In this document: positions 8,545 through 16,101 of the stretch, piece by piece | Layout of the letters: every line of letters begins with the position of its first letter | Numbering within the stretch: the stretch's first letter is position 1 | DNA from: a bacterium | GTDB taxonomy: Bacteria > Vulcanimicrobiota > Vulcanimicrobiia > Eremiobacterales > Eremiobacteraceae | NCBI GenBank assembly: GCA_902812405.1 | Contig: CADDZI010000010.1 | Location: forward strand, 1 to 52,848 | Reading direction: 5' to 3' | DNA length: 52,848 bases | Translations under genes and position numbers: made by a program | The notes under the pieces: model-generated | Databases searched by the model: none | Told to the model about the DNA's origin: nothing | What the model saw: only the letters and a program-made list of their open reading frames with translations

Positions 8545-9405
8545 ATGCGACATTCTCTGCGCGCCGGGGTCATCGCCCTGACGTGCGCCGCGGCGGCCGC
8601 CGGCTGCGCCACGAACACCAGCCCCGGAAACATCATCGATCAAACCAAGGCCACCCTTACGGTGGCGGTGGGAACGCTCAACGACAGCTTCGGCACGATC
8701 TCGGCGCTGAACGGCGGACCCGGTTCGGGCACGTACTTGAACCTGGTAACCGCTTTTCGCAACCAGTTCGGCAATTCGGCCTTCATCAGCCCGGGGACCG
8801 CACAGCTCACGGGCAACGGCCTCGCGCTGACGCTGGGCAGCCTGTACTCGTACGGCCAGGCACCGGGCACAAACGGCCTGGCCGGACAACCTCCAGCCTA
8901 CACACCCGCCAACAACGCCGGCAGTGGCTATGCGACCGGTTTCATCTTCACGGGCGCACCGCCAGCGCCGGGAACCTACACGGTGACCGTGACCCTCAAG
9001 GCCAACGGGCAGACACGGCAGTATGCGGCAAGCGCAACACTGCCCGCAACGCCGGTGGTCTTGGGCGCTGACCAAGGCGGCAGCTACCTGCCTGATAACC
9101 CGGACGACGGAGGCGGGACGTTCACGTTTGCCACCCCGCCGACCGGCGTCACGGAATCGATCGCGTTCTTTTTGTCTGGAACCACCTCTGTGGCAACGGT
9201 CGCCGTGAAGACCGGCACAAATTCAGCGGTCCTCCCACCCGGCACGCTCGTGCCCGGTACGACGTACACCGTCATCGTCGTGGGGGCCGATTACCCGTTC
9301 GTTGAGGCCGGGCCGCCTCAAAGCACCCAGCCCGTTCCTCAGCTGGCCGGGTCGAGCGGCACGAGCGACCTCACCGCGTCGAACGCCATTTCCATCAGCG
9401 GGTAG
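8545..9405 (+). CDS. Putative lipoprotein of unknown function
   Basis: A 286-residue protein with a lipoprotein signal: MRHSLRAGVIALTCAAAAAG then Cys in the lipobox AAGC, so it should be lipid-anchored after export. A GGAAGGA ribosome site precedes the ATG. The mature part has no Cys and is rich in Gly, Thr, Pro, Ala and Val. It includes GTYTVTVTLKANGQTRQY and GTTYTVIVVGADYPF, a beta-rich pattern like Ig-type or fibronectin-like domains. I do not recognise the family. It follows the pseudopilin gene by 151 bases and is closed by a strong terminator, so the two could be one surface-related unit. Confidence 0.6.
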   Translation: MRHSLRAGVIALTCAAAAAGCATNTSPGNIIDQTKATLTVAVGTLNDSFGTISALNGGPGSGTYLNLVTAFRNQFGNSAFISPGTAQLTGNGLALTLGSLYSYGQAPGTNGLAGQPPAYTPANNAGSGYATGFIFTGAPPAPGTYTVTVTLKANGQTRQYAASATLPATPVVLGADQGGSYLPDNPDDGGGTFTFATPPTGVTESIAFFLSGTTSVATVAVKTGTNSAVLPPGTLVPGTTYTVIVVGADYPFVEAGPPQSTQPVPQLAGSSGTSDLTASNAISISG

Positions 9406-9449
9406 AGGCAAAGGTATGCCGGCAAGGCTTTGCCGGCGAGTACGGAACA

Positions 9450-9486
9450 GGGGTGGCGGGTATATAACCGCCACCCCACCTTTTTG
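9450..9486 (+). terminator. Rho-independent terminator
   Basis: A perfect 10-bp stem (GGGGTGGCGG / CCGCCACCCC) with an 8-base AT-rich loop is followed by a run of five T after three bases. It lies 45 bases after the lipoprotein stop and 35 bases before the permease start. A second small hairpin (GCCGGCAA/TTGCCGGC, 9418-9437) precedes it. This is the clearest intrinsic terminator in the window. Confidence 0.85.
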
Positions 9487-9520
9487 TGGGTCGCAGTTTT
9501 GCATCCATGGAGAACGTCGC

Positions 9521-10609
9521 ATGCCCGATCCGGACCGTCTAACCCGCACGCTCAAGACGCTGGCCACCGTCGCCCTGGCCCTGGCTTTGGCTGCTGTTGC
9601 ACTGGTCATCGCCCACAAGATCCTGGGCGTGCTCGTCGTGCTTGTCGGTGCGGTGCTCTTTGCCTACCTTGTGTACCCTCTCGTGCGGCGCCTGGAGCGG
9701 CGCATGCCGCGTTGGCTGGCGATTGTCTGCGTCTACGTGTTGTTTCTCGTCGCCGCCGGCGGCGTGGGGGCGTTCATCGGCCCGCGCATCGCGTTTGAAT
9801 CGCACGCGCTGGCGCGGGATTTTCCGCGCCTTCTCGCACAGGGCCAAAGCGGCATTCTCAACGCCCACCTGGCGATCGTCGGCGCGGTGCCCCTGGAGGC
9901 CCGCGAGAGCGTCGCCAAAGTGCTCGACAGCGCGGCGGCCTCGATACAGCACGGCGCCGTCAGCCTCGTCGGACAAGCCCTGGGAGTGCTGCTCAGCGTC
10001 GCCTCGGTCCTGACCGCGCTCGTGGTCATTCCGGTGCTGACCTTTTACCTTCTCATGGATCTCGAGCGCCTGCGCGCCGGATTTCTGCGCTTGGTCCCTC
10101 CCGGTCACCGGCACGCGGCGCTGCTGGTGCTGGGGGACGTCGACGGGGTCTTGGGCGGCTTCATACGCGGTCAGATCGTCGTGGGAGCTGTGATCGCCGT
10201 CTTGGTGACGGTCCTACTGCTCGTGTTGCGCATTAAGTATGCCTTCCTCATCGGGCTGTTTGCGGGGATCGTGGACGTCATCCCCTACTTGGGCGCGGTC
10301 GCCGGGGCCGTCCCGGCGGTTCTTATTGCCACGCTGACGCATGGACCCGGCTGGGCTCTCTTGGTCGCCGCCGGATTTGTTGCCATCTACCAGGTCGAGG
10401 GGCACGTCGTGGCGCCGACCGTCGTCGGACAGCGGGTCGGTCTGACGCCTCTGATGGTCATCGTCGCGATCTTGACGGGAGCCGAACTGGGCGGCATTCT
10501 GGGTATGTTCCTTGCGGTGCCGATAGCGGCGATTGCGAGGGCACTGGTCGCCCGCTTTGTGCCGGCCGACGCCCCCCCAACAACACGGGAGCCGGGAGCC
10601 GAGGTCTAG
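9521..10609 (+). CDS. AI-2E transporter (PerM) family permease
   Basis: A 362-residue polytopic membrane protein. The start used is the ATG with GGAGAACG upstream; the longer frame would run through the terminator hairpin. Hydrophobic segments near residues 14-50 and 65-85 are followed by a soluble region. Then come several helices, including the LIGLFAGIVDVIPYLGAVAG and VVAPTVVGQRVGLTPLMVI motifs that mark this family. Members include TqsA (AI-2 export) and PerM-type proteins and exporters of unrelated solutes, so the substrate is not predictable. It converges with the SOS-type gene, overlapping its 3' end by four bases. Confidence 0.88.
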   Translation: MPDPDRLTRTLKTLATVALALALAAVALVIAHKILGVLVVLVGAVLFAYLVYPLVRRLERRMPRWLAIVCVYVLFLVAAGGVGAFIGPRIAFESHALARDFPRLLAQGQSGILNAHLAIVGAVPLEARESVAKVLDSAAASIQHGAVSLVGQALGVLLSVASVLTALVVIPVLTFYLLMDLERLRAGFLRLVPPGHRHAALLVLGDVDGVLGGFIRGQIVVGAVIAVLVTVLLLVLRIKYAFLIGLFAGIVDVIPYLGAVAGAVPAVLIATLTHGPGWALLVAAGFVAIYQVEGHVVAPTVVGQRVGLTPLMVIVAILTGAELGGILGMFLAVPIAAIARALVARFVPADAPPTTREPGAEV

Positions 10610-11067
10610 CTTGCGGCAGGTAACAAACCCGGATACATCGTCGCCGCAAGAGCCGCCGCTTTAGACCGCAAGTCTTCAACCCGGCTCGCAGGGGCTACAG
10701 CCAGGCGCGCGTGGCGCATTTCGTTGAGCTTGCAGCCCGCAATAATGTACTCGAGCGTCAGCTCTTTGGGAGGATCAGCCCGGCGCTCGAGCTCGGCAAC
10801 CAGCTGATCGTCGTCGGTGAGAATGAGGATGCGGTCGGCCTTAAAGGCCCGCAGGCGATCCAGGGCGGTGACGAAACCCGCGTAGCTGTATGCCCTGCGC
10901 GGGGCGTCCGGGGGAACCGAGAAGGGCAGGAAGCACTCGCTGGTTCCGCGCTCTCCCGACACCCGCAGCCCCGACAGGCCGTGGCCGTGTGCGCAGGGTA
11001 CGACGGCAAGGAGGGCTTGGAGTTCCGTGCGGCGCGCCCGCGCCGGCTTCTCGGGTGACTGGATCAC
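10606..11067 (-). CDS. Unknown protein behind a LexA-type box, weak RNase H-fold resemblance
   Basis: A 153-residue protein starting at a GTG. No confident family. The middle part, YAGFVTALDRLRAFKADRI followed by LILTDDDQLVAELERR, then a basic helix and a C-terminal helix (DLRSKAAALAATMYPG), resembles the RNase HI-type order. In that order a helix is followed by a strand with an acidic TDS-like motif. The first catalytic Asp of that fold is not evident, so this is only a fold suggestion. What is firm is the promoter: a LexA-type palindrome lies between perfect -35 and near-perfect -10 boxes, and the GTG is six bases after the -10. It should be induced by DNA damage from a leaderless transcript. 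Confidence 0.6.
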   Translation of the reverse strand: MIQSPEKPARARRTELQALLAVVPCAHGHGLSGLRVSGERGTSECFLPFSVPPDAPRRAYSYAGFVTALDRLRAFKADRILILTDDDQLVAELERRADPPKELTLEYIIAGCKLNEMRHARLAVAPASRVEDLRSKAAALAATMYPGLLPAAS

Positions 11068-11073
11068 GCTTCC

Positions 11074-11103
11074 ATTTTAATCGAACATATGTTCGAATGT
11101 CAA
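11074..11103 (-). promoter_or_regulatory. Promoter with -35 TTGACA and -10 TAAAAT
   Basis: On the minus strand TTGACA (11098-11103) and TAAAAT (11074-11079) are separated by 18 bases. The GTG start at 11067 is six bases downstream of the -10. Transcription would therefore begin at or next to the start codon, giving a leaderless mRNA. The spacer is occupied by the LexA-type palindrome. Confidence 0.8.
11081..11096. promoter_or_regulatory. LexA-type SOS box (perfect palindrome)
   Basis: TCGAACATATGTTCGA is a perfect 16-bp palindrome. It contains CGAACATATGTTCG, the consensus LexA/DinR operator of Bacillus and many actinobacteria (CGAAC-N4-GTTCG). It fills the -35/-10 spacer of the gene ending at 10606, the ideal position for repression. 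LexA itself is not in the window. Confidence 0.85.
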
Positions 11104-11294
11104 CGGTCACGGTTCATCAAATCAGGACCGGCAGGATGGCGCGTACCTTAAAACGGGACGCCTTTATCTTATGCCCTACCCGCCAAGTTCGGCTCGCCGA
11201 TACCCCGCAGGTGTCTTCACGATAGTACTAATGAGACGCCGAGCGGTGTCTCACAGCACACCCTCTGAGTCAAAGCCATAACCCGGCGCAACGG

Positions 11295-11519
11295 ATGACG
11301 CAACAGCGGGTTCTCCACGTCGACTTAACGCCTGCCGACGAAGGCAGTGACGTCGTGAAGGTACGTGAGATCCCGAATTGCGTCACGCAGGGAGATACGG
11401 AGAAAGAGGCAGTCGAGAACGCGCTAGATGCTATTACTCTTTGCCTTCAGGAAATGGAACCAAGGAACGGGGATGCGTCAAACGCCCGAACGGTGCCTGG
11501 GCAGCATTCCGATTCATAA
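11295..11519 (+). CDS. HicB-like antitoxin, probably truncated
   Basis: A 74-residue protein whose first ~55 residues match the HicB RNase-H-like domain. The signature is VREIPNCVTQGDTEKEAVEN, then ALDAITLCLQEME (HicB pattern: EIPGCVTQGDTLEEALENAKEAI). HicB neutralises the HicA mRNA interferase. The C-terminal DNA-binding part is missing. After LQEME the frame runs on through sequence that, read one frame over, encodes the C-terminus of a HicA. This suggests a deletion joined hicB to the 3' part of hicA. The protein may still be made but is unlikely to be a functional antitoxin pair member. Confidence 0.65.
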   Translation: MTQQRVLHVDLTPADEGSDVVKVREIPNCVTQGDTEKEAVENALDAITLCLQEMEPRNGDASNARTVPGQHSDS

Positions 11520-11631
11520 CAAGCCTTTGAAGAAGGGGACGATTTCCCACATCCTGCGGTGTCTTCATCTCACGCCGAGCGACGCGGCTGAACCGCCACC
11601 CTTGACAAGGCGAGGAAGGCTTGCACGATAG
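11473..11631 (+). pseudogene. HicA toxin remnant (C-terminal half only)
   Basis: In the frame one base ahead of the HicB frame, the translation CLGSIPIHNKPLKKGTISHI, then LRCLHLTPSD, matches the HicA C-terminus (usual form: VPVHNKPLKKGTLRSILRQAGL). The N-terminal half, including the double-stranded RNA-binding Gly and the catalytic His region, is not present in any frame upstream. It overlaps the tail of the HicB frame. The toxin is therefore broken. Confidence 0.6.
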
Positions 11632-11698
11632 ATAGCCTCGTCCACATGGTGGAGGCAGACCTTCGCCTTCCGCCCGATGCACGTTCCCCGAACCGAGT

Positions 11699-12925
11699 TT
11701 AACGGAGTCTGTGCGAGTTTTCTTGTGCCTCCAGTGCGTCCATTCTTGTCTCCCGCAGAGCAGACTGATCGAAACCAGCGTTCTCCCGCACGGCCTCGTA
11801 AATCGCGAGGACACGGCCGGCTGTCGCCCGGATGTCGAACGCTGCGGCGGCGGTCTTTGCGTGCAGCAACGCCTGCGCCCGGCGCTGGGCATCGGTCAAC
11901 AACTCCCGAGCAGCGCGAGCCATTGCTTGGGCGCTGGGGGCAATCTCGCCGGCCAGGTGTTCTCCGAAGACATCACGCGTTTGCGGTGAATCCATGGCAA
12001 CCACCGGCAGACCTGCCGCAAATGCCTCGGCCAGGACCAAACCTTGCGTCTCGGTCACGCTCGGGAACACGAAAAGGTCGGCAGCCGCATAGTACGCCGG
12101 AATGTGCGCATGTTCCACCGCTCCCGCGAAGAACACCGCACTCTCCAGGCCCCGGTTGCGCACGCTCTCACGCAAGACCCCGCGCAGCGGTCCGTCACCG
12201 ACGACGAGCAGCCGTGCGCCGGGGAGATCGTGGCGCACGAGTTGCAACACGTCAAACGCCAGCGGAATGTTCTTCTCCTGTGCCAAGCGCGAGACGAGCA
12301 GCAGCAGCGGCGCGTCGGCCGGAATGCCGAGCTGCGTACGCAGGGATTCACGGGCGCCGCGGTCGATGTGCCGGAAGGCGTCGATGTCCACACCGGTCGG
12401 TACGACGCATAGCGGCGTGCGCACCCCCAGATCGCGCAGCGCGGCGGCCACGGCTTTGGTCGGCACGATGACCGCATCTGCCGCATTGGCGTAGTTGCGC
12501 GTCAGCTCGCGCGTCAGCTGCGTGGTGAAACGCCGCCCCAACGGCGAGTAGTGCGCGTACTCCTCCAAGAGCGTGTGGTACGTGAAGACCAGCGGCACGT
12601 GGAAGCGCCGGCGCGCGTAGTATGCCGCCATCCAGCCCGTAATGAAGAGGGAGTGACTGTGAATGATGTCGCAGCGGCTCAAGAAGCGGATCTTGTTGCG
12701 TCGTGCGACGAGCGGTAGCGTCAGCCGATACTGGGTGCGCGCCGGTAACGGCAATGACGGCATGCGGAAGACGCGGCCCGCGCTCTCCGAACCGCGCGGG
12801 ATGTGCGGCGCGAAGGTAAATGCCTCGTGCCCCAGCGCACGCAATTGTTCGGCCAGGCTTTCAACAGACGTCACGACGCCGTTGACGATCGGGCGATAGA
12901 CCTCGGTGAAAATCGCTACTCTCAT
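11699..12925 (-). CDS. Glycosyltransferase family 4 (GT-B fold)
   Basis: A 408-residue GT4 enzyme. The start chosen gives MRVAIFTEVYRPIVNGVV, the usual N-terminus of the group including alpha-mannosyl- and diacylglycerol glucosyltransferases. The acceptor-domain segment IIHSHSLFITG is followed by the donor-binding C-domain with LLVVGDGPLRGVLRE. The EX7E-type region is in FVFPSVTETQGLVLAEAFAA. Likely role: transfer of a hexose from a nucleotide sugar to a lipid or glycan at the membrane. The start overlaps the stop of a small upstream frame as ATGA, which suggests translational coupling. Exact donor and acceptor are unknown. Confidence 0.88.
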   Translation of the reverse strand: MRVAIFTEVYRPIVNGVVTSVESLAEQLRALGHEAFTFAPHIPRGSESAGRVFRMPSLPLPARTQYRLTLPLVARRNKIRFLSRCDIIHSHSLFITGWMAAYYARRRFHVPLVFTYHTLLEEYAHYSPLGRRFTTQLTRELTRNYANAADAVIVPTKAVAAALRDLGVRTPLCVVPTGVDIDAFRHIDRGARESLRTQLGIPADAPLLLLVSRLAQEKNIPLAFDVLQLVRHDLPGARLLVVGDGPLRGVLRESVRNRGLESAVFFAGAVEHAHIPAYYAAADLFVFPSVTETQGLVLAEAFAAGLPVVAMDSPQTRDVFGEHLAGEIAPSAQAMARAARELLTDAQRRAQALLHAKTAAAAFDIRATAGRVLAIYEAVRENAGFDQSALRETRMDALEAQENSHRLR

Positions 12926-13098
12926 CGCGCGCTGGCAAGCCGTGTCATGTGTGCGTCGTCGGGATCCGCGAGGGTATCGTCTTTCGGAACGTCCCGCAAC
13001 GCTGGAGACGAATGCGTTCGGTATAAAGAACTCCACGCCGCAGAGCGGTACAACAAGTCCCGCAAACGGGGAAATGCACGGTTGTGCGGTATCTTCAT
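12922..13098 (-). CDS. Possible small protein translationally coupled to the glycosyltransferase
   Basis: A 58-residue frame (MKIPHNRAFPRLRDLLYRSA at the start), basic at the N-terminus, with no recognised family and no membrane helix. Its stop overlaps the glycosyltransferase start as ATGA. GAGGG lies just before its ATG. The arrangement is the only support that it is real. It could instead be a leader whose translation controls the downstream gene. Confidence 0.35.
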   Translation of the reverse strand: MKIPHNRAFPRLRDLLYRSAAWSSLYRTHSSPALRDVPKDDTLADPDDAHMTRLASAR

Positions 13099-13128
13099 TT
13101 GACCCTCGTCGCGTGCGCGTGCTATAAT
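13099..13128 (+). promoter_or_regulatory. Sigma70-type promoter for the 3D-domain gene
   Basis: TTGACC (13099-13104) and a perfect TATAAT (13123-13128) are 18 bases apart. They read toward the 3D-domain gene and leave an untranslated leader of about 175 bases. No known riboswitch fold was recognised in the leader. It does contain two short frames just before the gene, one with a GGGAG site (ATG at 13296, stop overlapping the GTG start). Confidence 0.8.
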
Positions 13129-13309
13129 CGCGGCGTTGTAATTTTTTCGTTCACACACGTTCGTCTCTTTCGCTGCACTTCATCGCGCACGACGCTCGCG
13201 CGATCTCGCTCCTAAAAACACAAACACTCATCTTCATTCAGCCGCGACGCGTGTCCTGACCATCGGACTGTGCGCACATGACGGGAGTTGTTTGCATGAG
13301 AGGAGTTGC

Positions 13310-14203
13310 GTGAACCCAAGCCGTTCCACCTGGCCGCTACCCGTTTCCATCCGTCCGCCGTATCTGGCGTGTGCCTGCCTCCTTTTGGCTCTGGTCGCCT
13401 TCGGCGTCATCCGTCAACCTTCCGCAGCGCGTCCCCTTCTTACCCCCTCCCAGGACCTCATTGTCGGCCACCACGAAGGCCCGCTTCTTGAGGCTGCCGC
13501 GCCGCACGCGCCGGCATCGCGACGTCAGCAAGCTGGCTTTGCATCCGCCGGCGCGTGGTTTTCCGATCCGCAGTTGCTCGCAACGCTGCCCGAAACCGAC
13601 GAGGTACCGGCGGCCGCCCCTTTGGCTCGGCTGCGCATTCGCACGATATTCGTCACGCACCGGGTGCTGCATGCGGTGCGGCCTGTCGTGCACTTCCGAG
13701 AAGGGCTTGCTCCCAACGCCTCCCGCGTCGTCGTCCCCGGACGACCCGAGGTGACGCTCGTCACCGAACGGCTGACATTGTGGAATGAGCTGCCCGTCGG
13801 ACACAGCGTCGTGTCACGCGTCGTTGTGCAGCGCGGCCGGCCGGCAGTCGTCGTGCGCGGTGCGCCGCGCACGCTGCACGAAGCCATGACCCTGCTCGGA
13901 GCACGCGGCGTCGTCGCCGTGTACTCCATGATCGCCACCGCCTACACAGCCGACTCGGCGCAGGCCTACCCGACCGGGCGCACGGCAACCGGATTGCCCG
14001 CGCGCTTCGGCGTCGTCGCGGTTGACCCGCACGTCATTCCGCTAGGCGCCCATCTTTTCGTCGAAGGATACGGACCGGCGATCGCCGCGGATACCGGAGG
14101 CGCCATCCGCGGTTACCGCATCGATCTGTGCATGGATTCTTTCACCCGCGCCCTGCAGTGGGGGCGCCAGCCTGTGCGCGTCTACCTTCTGAGGATTCAC
14201 TGA
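13310..14203 (+). CDS. 3D-domain (RpfB/YabE/YuiC-like) cell-wall protein
   Basis: A 297-residue exported protein. I chose the GTG preceded by AGGAG over an upstream TTG that lacks a ribosome site. After a hydrophobic segment (YLACACLLLALVAFGVI) comes a linker and a domain with VTERLTLWNELPVGHSVVSR, possibly G5-like. A C-terminal 3D domain follows: MIATAYTADSAQ, TATGLPARFGVVAVDPHVIP, AADTGGAIRGYRIDLCMDS. The three conserved Asp (VAVDP, AADTGG, IDLCMD) are present; this fold acts as a lytic transglycosylase on peptidoglycan. It lies directly before ksgA, as YabE does near ksgA in Bacillus. Confidence 0.88.
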   Translation: MNPSRSTWPLPVSIRPPYLACACLLLALVAFGVIRQPSAARPLLTPSQDLIVGHHEGPLLEAAAPHAPASRRQQAGFASAGAWFSDPQLLATLPETDEVPAAAPLARLRIRTIFVTHRVLHAVRPVVHFREGLAPNASRVVVPGRPEVTLVTERLTLWNELPVGHSVVSRVVVQRGRPAVVVRGAPRTLHEAMTLLGARGVVAVYSMIATAYTADSAQAYPTGRTATGLPARFGVVAVDPHVIPLGAHLFVEGYGPAIAADTGGAIRGYRIDLCMDSFTRALQWGRQPVRVYLLRIH

Positions 14204-14225
14204 GCGCACGTCGAAGGCCGCACGC

Positions 14226-15110
14226 ATGGCGGCGGCCGCGCACGACTCCTTTTCGTCTCCCAAGCGGGTTCTGACCACCCGGCAGCTGGCGCCGCGCAAA
14301 CGCTTCGGGCAGCACTTCCTCACCGATGCGCGGCTGGCGCGCCGCATTGCGGCAGCGCTTCCCGCAGCGGCTCACGTCCTCGAGATCGGCGGAGGCACCG
14401 GAACTTTAACCGCTGCCTTGGCCGAGTGCGCGCGTCACGTCGTCGTGATCGAGATCGACCGCGACCTGCAGACCGTGTTGGCGGAGCGCTTTGCGGCGGA
14501 CGGCAGCCGGGTTGAGATCATCAACGCAGATGCGCTCACGGCAGACCTGGAGGCATTGCTGCTGGGCGGCCCGCCACCCCGTGCGGTGTGCGGCAATCTT
14601 CCCTACGCGATCACGACACCGTTGCTGGAGCGCATCCTGGCCTGCGCGGGCGTGTGGGAGTGCGCGGTGCTCATGGTCCAGGCCGAGTACGCGCGCCGCC
14701 TGGCGGCAAAGGCCGGGTCGCCTCATTACGGAAGCTTGACGCTGTTCGCCGAGCACTTCGCCGTCGTCGAGCGGCTCTTCGACGTCGGCGCAGCCGGCTT
14801 TTATCCTGCTCCCCGGGTGGCGTCGTCCGTCGTGCGTTTGCGCCCACGCCCCCTCCCCGAGCGGGAGCACCGCCACGAGGGGCTACTCTTGGACCTCGTG
14901 CGGGCCTCCTTTGCGCATCGGCGTAAGACGTTGGTCAACAGCATCCTGACGGCGCGCCGAGGGGGAAATCCGGAGATGCGGAAACTTTTGGAGACTGCCC
15001 TGGAGCGGCGCGGGCTGCCGCGTGACGTTCGCGGCGAGCGTCTTGCCTTGGCGGATTTTCGCAGCCTCGCCGAGGCTCTGGCTCATTCGGGCATGGAAAG
15101 GCTATCGTGA
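14226..15110 (+). CDS. rsmA: 16S rRNA (adenine1518/1519-N6)-dimethyltransferase
   Basis: A 294-residue KsgA/RsmA. It dimethylates two adjacent adenines in the 3' hairpin of 16S rRNA using S-adenosylmethionine. Visible motifs are KRFGQHFLTDARLARRIAAA at the N-terminus, the SAM-binding EIGGGTGTLTAALAE, the acidic VVIEIDRDL, and the catalytic GNLPYAITTPLLERIL. The C-terminal domain contains ASFAHRRKTLVNSI. Length is normal for the family. The 3D-domain gene ends 22 bases upstream and the CPBP protease gene overlaps its stop (GTGA), so it sits mid-operon. Confidence 0.96.
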   Translation: MAAAAHDSFSSPKRVLTTRQLAPRKRFGQHFLTDARLARRIAAALPAAAHVLEIGGGTGTLTAALAECARHVVVIEIDRDLQTVLAERFAADGSRVEIINADALTADLEALLLGGPPPRAVCGNLPYAITTPLLERILACAGVWECAVLMVQAEYARRLAAKAGSPHYGSLTLFAEHFAVVERLFDVGAAGFYPAPRVASSVVRLRPRPLPEREHRHEGLLLDLVRASFAHRRKTLVNSILTARRGGNPEMRKLLETALERRGLPRDVRGERLALADFRSLAEALAHSGMERLS

Positions 15111-15919
15111 GCACCGCGTCCACGCAAGAGACGGCCCCGCCAGGCACCGGCTTGGCCTTCGACGGTCCAGCCTGGAACGGATGGGCGCTGTTGGCCCTGG
15201 CTATCGTGAGCATCCTGGCCTTCGTGTCGGTTCAGGTGATCGTGCTGGCGATCATCTTCTTCAAGGCCTATCCGGACGCGCTGAGCGTCGCACAGACGCG
15301 CCCCTTGCTCGCGCAGCCGGCCACGTTAATGCACCTGCTGACGGCCCCCAACCTGTGGTTTTTGACCGTGAGCTCCGAGGGCGTCTTGGCCGTGATCACC
15401 CTCGCCGGCCTACGGGCTTTGCTGAACGCACCGCCATCCGCCATTGGCTTGGGCGCGCTGCCGCGTCCGGGGGCTCTTGCCTTCGGCGTCGGCTGGGGCA
15501 TCCTGCTCGTCCTCGCGAGCAACCTGGCGGAGGCGTTACAGAATGCGGTGTTTGGACCGCATCCGCCCCAGATGCAGGCACAGGTCCTCCTCACGCATCA
15601 CGGCGCGGAGGCCTTTGCGTTGGATTTCATGGCGGTCTCCCTCGCCGCTCCGTTCGCCGAGGAGACATTCTTTCGCGGACTGGTCTTCACAGGACTGGTG
15701 CAACGCATGCAGCCGGGGTACGCGGCGCTCCTCAGCGCGGCATTCTTCGCCCTCGCCCACTTCGAGAAGTGGTCGGCGCTGCCGATCTTCCTCATTGGCC
15801 TGGGCTTGGCGTACGTGTACTACACGAGCAAGTCGCTGTGGGTCAGCATGACGACGCACGCCACGGTCAATACGATCTCGCTCGTCATCGCATACCTGTT
15901 CCCGCAGCTCGTCAAGTAG
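15107..15919 (+). CDS. CPBP family intramembrane glutamic protease (CAAX/Abi type)
   Basis: A 270-residue protein with about seven hydrophobic segments. The hallmark motif AAPFAEETFFRGLVFTGL has the paired glutamates and Arg of the CPBP/Abi family. The second motif is FFALAHFEKW with His, and the third is MTTHATVNTISLV with His and Asn. Family members include Rce1-like CAAX proteases and bacteriocin-immunity proteins, and most bacterial ones have no known substrate. The GTG start overlaps the stop of rsmA by four bases, so it is translationally coupled. The gene is followed by a cluster of palindromic repeats. Confidence 0.88.
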   Translation: MSTASTQETAPPGTGLAFDGPAWNGWALLALAIVSILAFVSVQVIVLAIIFFKAYPDALSVAQTRPLLAQPATLMHLLTAPNLWFLTVSSEGVLAVITLAGLRALLNAPPSAIGLGALPRPGALAFGVGWGILLVLASNLAEALQNAVFGPHPPQMQAQVLLTHHGAEAFALDFMAVSLAAPFAEETFFRGLVFTGLVQRMQPGYAALLSAAFFALAHFEKWSALPIFLIGLGLAYVYYTSKSLWVSMTTHATVNTISLVIAYLFPQLVK

Positions 15920-16010
15920 CCGCAGCCGCCAGGTTCTCAACGTAGCCGCCGCGCTTGCCGCGGCCGACGCAAACGCCGCACCTCGGGCCAGGCGTACGGC
16001 GTCACGTTCC

Positions 16011-16090
16011 GTCGGTCGCGCAAGCGCGACGGTCGGCCAAGGCCGACCGCTACAGCCGGTCGCGCGAGGGCGACCGTTACCCACAAAACG
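16011..16090. repeat. Palindromic repeat cluster (three hairpins)
   Basis: Three consecutive palindromes lie between convergent genes: GTCGGTCGCGCAAGCGCGAC (16011-16030), GGTCGGCCAAGGCCGACC (16031-16048) and GGTCGCGCGAGGGCGACC (16058-16075). The first has the family flank ACGTTCC on its left. The last is followed by GTTACCCACAAAACG, which reappears in reverse at 41598-41612. This is a member of the repeat family found in several other intergenic regions here. Confidence 0.8.
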
Positions 16091-16101
16091 CCGCGTGGAC
16101 G

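Noticed and set aside
13135-13300. c-di-AMP (ydaO) riboswitch in the leader of the 3D-domain gene
   Set aside because: Such riboswitches often precede cell-wall hydrolase genes, but the conserved sequence blocks of that aptamer were not found.
13292-13312. TTG start for the 3D-domain gene at 13292
   Set aside because: No ribosome site precedes it, while the GTG at 13310 has AGGAG at a workable distance and begins a sensible signal segment.
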